Below are positions 59,572 through 64,000 of a stretch of DNA of 64,000 nt, one piece after another; within the stretch, counting starts at the first letter, position 1, and every line of letters begins with the position of its first letter. The position numbers and the translations under genes were made by a program. The notes beneath the pieces were generated by a model, which did not search any database, had not been told where the DNA came from, and saw only the letters and a program-made list of their open reading frames with translations. The stretch is from an uncultured Prevotellaceae bacterium (GTDB taxonomy: Bacteria > Bacteroidota > Bacteroidia > Bacteroidales > Muribaculaceae): assembly GCA_900318255.1 (NCBI GenBank), contig ONJX01000006.1, forward strand, positions 8,106 to 72,105, read 5' to 3'.

Positions 59572-60606
59572 TCAGGTAAAGAGGAAAAAGCTGCAACGAG
59601 AGGGTGTGACGTTACGACTCTCGGCTTTGTTCTTGCCATTGAGCCAGTTGATGGCTTCTTCAAGCAGACCATTGACGAAGGTGTCGTTGGTGCACTTTTG
59701 GCACTCTTTCAGGTACTTGACGCACAGTTTTTTCTCGCTTGCGGTGATTACTCCGTCGGCTTGTTTGCACATCTGCAAGAGCTCGGTCGCATATACTGAG
59801 CCTTTGCCTGGCGAAGCTTTCACTTTCTCCTTGAATTTGTTGCAGTACATGGCAAAAGTGGTGAGCCAGTTCGTATTGTCATCATTTACTGTTTCATTTG
59901 TCTGGGAGAGAACTTTCAAGGCCATGCCATTTCCCAGTTGTTCTCCCATCATCTCAAGTTGAGGTGTCATACTTTTTAGCTTTTCCAGGCTGCTCAGGTC
60001 AATGAGGCTGTCAACATTTAATGTGAAATTGCTGTTACCGTTGCTGCTGTAAAGTATTGTGGGTCGGTGACTGCTTGTGTTCATAACCTCATCGGGCTTT
60101 TTGCCATAGATTTTGTAAATTTTACCCGTGTAGCTGCCGTCATTGTCCTGCCTCCATTCTATGGCATAGCTGAAGCGGAAATCGCTCTGCCGCTTGTCTT
60201 TGAAGCATACCACCATAAAGTTCATGTCACTGTTGGCGCCTATCAGCTCAAAGTCGTTCTTGCCAGTGCCGTAGGCGATGGCGTAGGTCACTCCCTTGCT
60301 TCCCGCTTTGCCCGAAGCGCTGTGATAGGCATTCTCGCCGTCTTGTGTCATTGCGCGAGTCAAGTCTTTGATGAGGTTGCCCTTTTTGCCTGGAAGGTAG
60401 AATTCGTTTACTGCGCACACACCAGTGACTTCTCCCGATTTTTTGTCACGGTAGTCAATGTGCTTGCTCATGATTGTGTAGCCATTGCTGAGTTCATTAG
60501 AGAATTTGTCGTAAGCCCTGGCTACTTGGTCTTGTGCATAGCAGCCAAAAATGGTGAGAATTGCCATTGCTGCTGCCATCACGATTGTGATAAAAATATT
60601 TTTCAT
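59572..60606 (-). CDS. Secreted protein of unknown function in the sigma-factor operon
   Basis: I do not recognise a named family. The 344-residue product has a signal peptide (MKNIFITIVMAAAMAILTIFGC, with a cysteine that could be a lipobox), a beta-rich N-terminal half (NEFYLPGKKGNLIKDLTRAM, FELIGANSDMNFMVVCFKDK, FRFSYAIEWRQDNDGSYTGK) and a helical C-terminal half with four cysteines (YCNKFK, LLQMCKQAD, KKLCVKYLKECQKC). It follows the anti-sigma gene by 13 bp, which suggests that it is part of the signalled system, perhaps its sensor or output. Confidence 0.72.
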   Translation of the reverse strand: MKNIFITIVMAAAMAILTIFGCYAQDQVARAYDKFSNELSNGYTIMSKHIDYRDKKSGEVTGVCAVNEFYLPGKKGNLIKDLTRAMTQDGENAYHSASGKAGSKGVTYAIAYGTGKNDFELIGANSDMNFMVVCFKDKRQSDFRFSYAIEWRQDNDGSYTGKIYKIYGKKPDEVMNTSSHRPTILYSSNGNSNFTLNVDSLIDLSSLEKLKSMTPQLEMMGEQLGNGMALKVLSQTNETVNDDNTNWLTTFAMYCNKFKEKVKASPGKGSVYATELLQMCKQADGVITASEKKLCVKYLKECQKCTNDTFVNGLLEEAINWLNGKNKAESRNVTPSRCSFFLFT

Positions 60607-60619
60607 ATTGATAGGAGTT

Positions 60620-61279
60620 TTATTTAAATACTACTTGAATAAATTGCGGATTTTCGTTTATGGCTGCCTGTTGTGCTTGATGAGCTTGGGCGCGGGTAAT
60701 ATATTGCTCGTTAAGAGCCTCTTGCCGCTCTTGCTCAATGATGAACTTGTCGGCCATAAGTTCTTGTTGTGCCTGTTCCACCTCGCCTTGCTCGCGCTCA
60801 CGCTCTATGCTGTCGAGAGTGGAGATAGTGGCGTGATGGCTTGTGGCATGTGGCTTTTTTTTAGTGGATTTTTGCTCTTGTTTTACTAAGAGGTGAGACG
60901 TCTCGGGTGGCACAGGGCGGGCGGCTGTGTCGGGAATCGTCACATTTTTATTTACTGCTGTAATAGGTTGTGGAGTGGTGGTTTTATCGACTGATGAAGT
61001 GCGCTGGAACAAAGGCGCTACCATTATAGCTATTGCAGCAACAGCTGCGGCGGCGAGCAATGTCCAGAGGGCGCGACCTGTATTGCGCTTGGGCTTTTGC
61101 TCGGTGATAGGCATTGCTGCGTCGAAGTAGGCAAACATCACTCTATAAGCCTCCCAGTCTTCGGGAATCGGCGTTGAGCAGGAGAAATACTTGCTCAACT
61201 CTTGCTCTTGCTCAAGAGTGGTATCGCCTTGCATAAACTGCTCAAGCAATGATTCTATGTGCGGGTCGTGATTCTTCAT
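60620..61279 (-). CDS. Anti-sigma factor-like single-pass membrane protein
   Basis: A 219-residue protein with an N-terminal cytoplasmic helical domain (HIESLLEQFMQGDTTLEQEQ...DWEAYRVMFAYFD), one membrane helix (about 69-91) and a periplasmic tail rich in Gln, Lys and Glu (about 92-219). The DNA-proximal gene is an ECF sigma factor whose stop overlaps this start (ATGA), the usual sigma/anti-sigma arrangement. No HxxxCxxC zinc motif is visible, so it would be of the zinc-free type. Confidence 0.82.
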   Translation of the reverse strand: MKNHDPHIESLLEQFMQGDTTLEQEQELSKYFSCSTPIPEDWEAYRVMFAYFDAAMPITEQKPKRNTGRALWTLLAAAAVAAIAIMVAPLFQRTSSVDKTTTPQPITAVNKNVTIPDTAARPVPPETSHLLVKQEQKSTKKKPHATSHHATISTLDSIEREREQGEVEQAQQELMADKFIIEQERQEALNEQYITRAQAHQAQQAAINENPQFIQVVFK

Positions 61280-61779
61280 AGATTGTTACGTTTCTTAATC
61301 TCATCGAGTAATTTAATACGTGCTCTGGACAGCAGGCTGCGTGCCGTGCTGCTCTCAATGCCAAGACGCCTGGCAATTTCGTCGAAACTCCGGCGTTCCA
61401 CTTGGCGCATGTGAAGCACTGCATATTGAGTGCTGGGCAACCGCCTGATGGTGTCATTTAGCCATGCCACTTCTTGCGATGAGATGAGCGACTCGTCGGG
61501 ACTGATAATCTGCGATGGCAACTCTTTGTTGCTCACCGACATGATGGGCACGCTGTGGCCCTTGCGATGCAAAGAGACCACGCTGTTGCGAGCCATGACT
61601 ACCACAAGAGCTTCTATTGAGCGGTAGCGGTCGAGATTGTCACGCATCTGCCACAATCGCAGAAGCACGTCTTGCGCCACATCTTCGGCTTGCATTGAAT
61701 CGGCACCACACGATAGACATGTGGTAATGGCCTTCTTACGCAGCCCAGCCGCCAATTGTTCAAACTCTCGCTCATCCAT
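61276..61779 (-). CDS. ECF-type RNA polymerase sigma factor
   Basis: A 167-residue sigma-70 family factor of the ECF group. Region 2 contains EDVAQDVLLRLWQMRDNLDR and region 4 the helix-turn-helix RRSFDEIARRLGIESSTARS. A frame opening with TTG at 61797 adds six residues, but the ATG at 61779 (MDEREFEQLA) is the better start. It heads an operon with the anti-sigma and secreted-protein genes. ECF factors often drive their own promoter, which would lie in 61780-61846. Confidence 0.92.
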   Translation of the reverse strand: MDEREFEQLAAGLRKKAITTCLSCGADSMQAEDVAQDVLLRLWQMRDNLDRYRSIEALVVVMARNSVVSLHRKGHSVPIMSVSNKELPSQIISPDESLISSQEVAWLNDTIRRLPSTQYAVLHMRQVERRSFDEIARRLGIESSTARSLLSRARIKLLDEIKKRNNL

Positions 61780-61789
61780 TACACAATAA

Positions 61790-61816
61790 AGACGCAAAAC
61801 AAAGCATTTTGCGTCT
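61790..61816. terminator. Hairpin between ygiQ and the sigma operon
   Basis: AGACGCAAAA (61790-61799) pairs with TTTTGCGTCT (61807-61816) around a 7-nt loop. Because both neighbours are on the minus strand, it may terminate the ygiQ transcript just before the sigma start codon. Confidence 0.6.
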
Positions 61817-61846
61817 ATGGTTAACCTTTTTTAAGGATGTGGAATC

Positions 61847-63670
61847 TCACCTCTGTGGATAGAGCTTATTGATCAGGTCGTTGCGGTGCATTTTTTTGAG
61901 CGACTTGATGATGTCGGCTTTGTACTTTTTGTCGTACCAGAAGAAATACTTACGCTGAGCGAGTTTCTCTTCCTTGCTGTGGGCGGTGTAGATGGGCTGC
62001 AGGGTGTAAGGGTGCAGACCAGTATAGAACGCCTCGGTGGCCACGGTCATGGGGGTGGGGGTGAAGTCTTGCACTTGCTCGAGGTGGAAGTTAAGCTCCT
62101 TGGTCAATGCTGCAAGCTCTGCCATGTCCATCTCGTGACAGGCTGGGTGCGACGATATAAAATAAGGTATGAGTTGCTGGTTGAGGTGATAGCGCTCGTT
62201 CACGCGGTCGAAGATGCGCTTGAACTGCCTGAACAGCTCAAACGATGGCTTGCGCATGACGTGGAGCACCGCGTCGCTGGTGTGCTCGGGTGCCACCTTG
62301 AGGCGACCCGACACATGGAAGCGTATCAGCTCCTCGTTGTACTGTGCATTAGCCTTGTCAATCTCGGGGTCGCCACAGCGGTGCATCGACAGGTCGTAGC
62401 GCACTCCGCTGCCAATGAACGACTTTTTCACTGCCGGGAGGGCATCCACGCTGTGGTAGATGTCGAGCAGCGGGCGGTGGTCGTTATTGAGGTTGGGGCA
62501 GGGCTTGGGGTGCAGGCACGAGGGGCGTGTGCAGCGCTGGCACCGCTCCAGGTCGTGGCCATGCATGGCATACATGTTGGCGCTGGGCCCGCCCAGGTCG
62601 CTGATGTAGCCCTTGAAGTCGTCCATCATCGTCACTTGCTTGACCTCGCGCATAATCGACTCCTTGCTACGCGAGGCAATGAACTTGCCCTGGTGGGCAC
62701 TGATGGTGCAAAATGCGCAGCCTCCAAAGCAGCCACGGTGCAGGCACACCGAGTGGCGTATCATCTCGTAGGCCGGGATGCGCTTGCCGCGGTAGCGTGG
62801 GTGAGGAAGGCGCGTGTAAGGCAAGTCAAACGAGGCATCCACCTGCTCGGTGGTCATGGGCGGGTTCATAGGGTTGACCTTGATGGCCACGTCGCCGGTG
62901 GCTTGCCACAGGGTGTGTCCGTGCCAACGGTTGCTCTCTATCTCTATGTTGCGGAAGTTCTCGGCCTGGCAACGCTTGCTCTCTAGGCATTGCGAGAAGG
63001 AGTGCAGCACGATGTTCTCGGCATCGTTCTGGGCGGGAATTTCGCTTAAGGGTCGGCGTACTACCGTTTGCGGTATGCAGGTCAGGTCCTCAATCTTAGC
63101 GCCGCCATCTAGAGCTTGGGCAATAGCGAGGATTGCCACCTCGCCCATGCCGTAAGTGATGATATCTACCGGCGCGCTTTGCATGATTGATGGCATGAGG
63201 CGGTCCTGCCAGTAATCGTAGTGCGACAGTCGCCTGAGCGAAGCCTCGATGCCTCCAGCCACCACAGGCACGTCGGGGAAGAGTTCTTTTAGTATCTCGC
63301 TATAGACAATGGTGGGGTAGTCGGGGCGTGCTCCGGCGCGGCCGTCGGGGGTGTAGGCATCGTCGCTGCGGCGACGGCGGTTGGCGGTGTAGTGGTTCAC
63401 CATTGAGTCCATCGCTCCCGCCGAGATGCCAAAGAACAGCCTGGGCTTGCCCAGTTTCTTGAAGTCGCGCAGGTCGTCGCGCCAGTTGGGCTGCGGCACC
63501 ACAGCCACGTTGTAGCCATGCGCCTCCAGGGTGCGCCCAATCACTGCCGTGCCCATTGAGGGGTGGTCGATATAGGCGTCGCCCGTGAAGAGTATCACGT
63601 CGATGTGATCCCATCCCAGGTGCTCTATCTCCTTCTTGGTGGTTGGCAACCACTGTCCCTCGATTTTCAT
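61847..63670 (-). CDS. YgiQ family radical SAM protein
   Basis: A 607-residue protein of the UPF0313/YgiQ type. The radical SAM cluster motif is CFGGCAFC (Cys314, Cys318, Cys321), preceded by YEMIRHSVCLHRG. The N-terminal domain (DVILFTGDAYIDHPSMGTAV, SYDYW-type HYDYWQDRLMPSIM) is the B12-binding-like region of the family, and the C-terminal domain contains KYFFWYDKKYKADI. The reaction is not known for the family. Length is within the normal range. It follows the uvrB end by about 70 bp on the same strand. Confidence 0.93.
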   Translation of the reverse strand: MKIEGQWLPTTKKEIEHLGWDHIDVILFTGDAYIDHPSMGTAVIGRTLEAHGYNVAVVPQPNWRDDLRDFKKLGKPRLFFGISAGAMDSMVNHYTANRRRRSDDAYTPDGRAGARPDYPTIVYSEILKELFPDVPVVAGGIEASLRRLSHYDYWQDRLMPSIMQSAPVDIITYGMGEVAILAIAQALDGGAKIEDLTCIPQTVVRRPLSEIPAQNDAENIVLHSFSQCLESKRCQAENFRNIEIESNRWHGHTLWQATGDVAIKVNPMNPPMTTEQVDASFDLPYTRLPHPRYRGKRIPAYEMIRHSVCLHRGCFGGCAFCTISAHQGKFIASRSKESIMREVKQVTMMDDFKGYISDLGGPSANMYAMHGHDLERCQRCTRPSCLHPKPCPNLNNDHRPLLDIYHSVDALPAVKKSFIGSGVRYDLSMHRCGDPEIDKANAQYNEELIRFHVSGRLKVAPEHTSDAVLHVMRKPSFELFRQFKRIFDRVNERYHLNQQLIPYFISSHPACHEMDMAELAALTKELNFHLEQVQDFTPTPMTVATEAFYTGLHPYTLQPIYTAHSKEEKLAQRKYFFWYDKKYKADIIKSLKKMHRNDLINKLYPQR

Positions 63671-63707
63671 TGCTGGTAGTTATTTGTTTATGTTGCGTTG
63701 ACAACTT

Positions 63708-63734
63708 GTATGTTGCGTTGACAACGCAACATAC
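63708..63734. repeat. GTATGTTGCGTTGACAACGCAACATAC palindrome
   Basis: 13-bp perfect arms around a single A. A further half copy TATGTTGCGTTGACAAC lies just upstream (63689-63705), giving a direct repeat as well. Confidence 0.82.
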
Positions 63735-63741
63735 TGGACAA

Positions 63742-64000
63742 TTATAATTGTTTTTGAGAATTTAGTTTTTCTTGCAGTTTCAGGATTTCGTCACGATATT
63801 GCGCTGCGGCGAGGAATTCCATGTTCTTGGCGGCGGCCACCATCTGCGCCTTGAGATACTCGATGGTCTTTTCCAGGTCTTGCGGTTTCATGTAGGCAAT
63901 GACGGGGTCGGCAGCGACGCCAGCAGTGCGGTCAAACTCGGCCTCCACCTGGCTTTTGAGCGAAGACGTGTCAACCACGTTGCTCTCGTAGCGCCTGGCG
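63742..64000 (-). CDS. uvrB: Excinuclease ABC subunit B, C-terminal part (cut by window edge)
   Basis: Only the last 85 codons are in the window; the frame is open through position 64000 and begins outside. The visible end contains the UVR motif (KTIEYLKAQMVAAAKNMEFL followed by AAAQYRDEILKLQEKL), which contacts UvrC in nucleotide excision repair. The preceding part RRYESNVVDTSSLKSQVEAE is an uncommon linker. A GTG at 63978 is internal and not a start. Confidence 0.85.
   Translation of the reverse strand, partial: ARRYESNVVDTSSLKSQVEAEFDRTAGVAADPVIAYMKPQDLEKTIEYLKAQMVAAAKNMEFLAAAQYRDEILKLQEKLNSQKQL

Overview
The window reads as chromosomal DNA of a gut-type Bacteroidales bacterium, plausibly Muribaculaceae or Prevotellaceae; the sequence alone does not fix the genus. 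Supporting signs are promoters of the Bacteroidetes form (TTTG, 19-20 nt, TAnnTTTG), a TatA/TatC pair without TatB, the Bacteroidetes type of RNA polymerase omega, a fimbrillin-like lipoprotein with a FISUMP domain, a type IX secretion-type C-terminal tail, a two-subunit methylmalonyl-CoA mutase, and TolC/HlyD/ABC-2 efflux. No rRNA, tRNA, CRISPR array or complete insertion sequence was found.

Layout. 0-10 kb holds housekeeping genes: Ca/Na antiporter, fabD, tatA-tatC, a sodium symporter, folP, the c-di-AMP synthase gene dacA, a DUF3109 gene, trpS and a CvfB-like S1 protein, with a truncated SNF2 helicase that ends inside a repeat array. 10-17 kb has a Trp/Tyr/Gly-rich secreted protein, a FadL-type outer membrane protein, a MITE-like element, and a helicase-TPR / DUF3089 pair. 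17-28 kb is core metabolism and envelope: serC-serA, gdhA, beta-barrel proteins, rpoZ, bamD, mutA-mutB. 28-34 kb has a lipid-linked glycosyltransferase with a YfhO-type membrane protein, a Tat-exported Fe-S aldo-keto reductase, a lipoprotein and a HAD phosphatase.

34.2-38.2 kb is the most unusual part. A good promoter drives a leader of about 310 nt that can fold into a long nested hairpin. Two lipoprotein genes follow. The second ends in a C-type-lectin-like domain whose last 36 codons before the conserved tail are almost all NNC (31 of 36), the pattern expected of a variable repeat rewritten by a diversity-generating retroelement (DGR). No reverse transcriptase or template repeat lies in the window, so this would be a remote target.

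38.5-45.7 kb is a seven-gene TetR/TolC/HlyD/ABC efflux operon resembling E. coli cecR-ybhGFSR, with YbhF split into two complementary, individually degenerate ATPases. 46-53.7 kb has a beta-barrel protein behind three promoter-bearing tandem repeats, a thioredoxin-fold lipoprotein without active-site cysteines, and a cluster of deacetylase, ATP-grasp, PLP decarboxylase and three glycosyltransferases, probably for a modified surface glycan. 54-64 kb has a large secreted protein, a His-rich CobW GTPase, a FucI-fold protein, pgeF, an ECF sigma/anti-sigma pair with a secreted protein, a YgiQ radical SAM enzyme and the 3' end of uvrB.

A second theme is the intergenic DNA. At least six families of short repeats or palindromes recur between genes, including inside operons. 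One family adjoins the truncated helicase.
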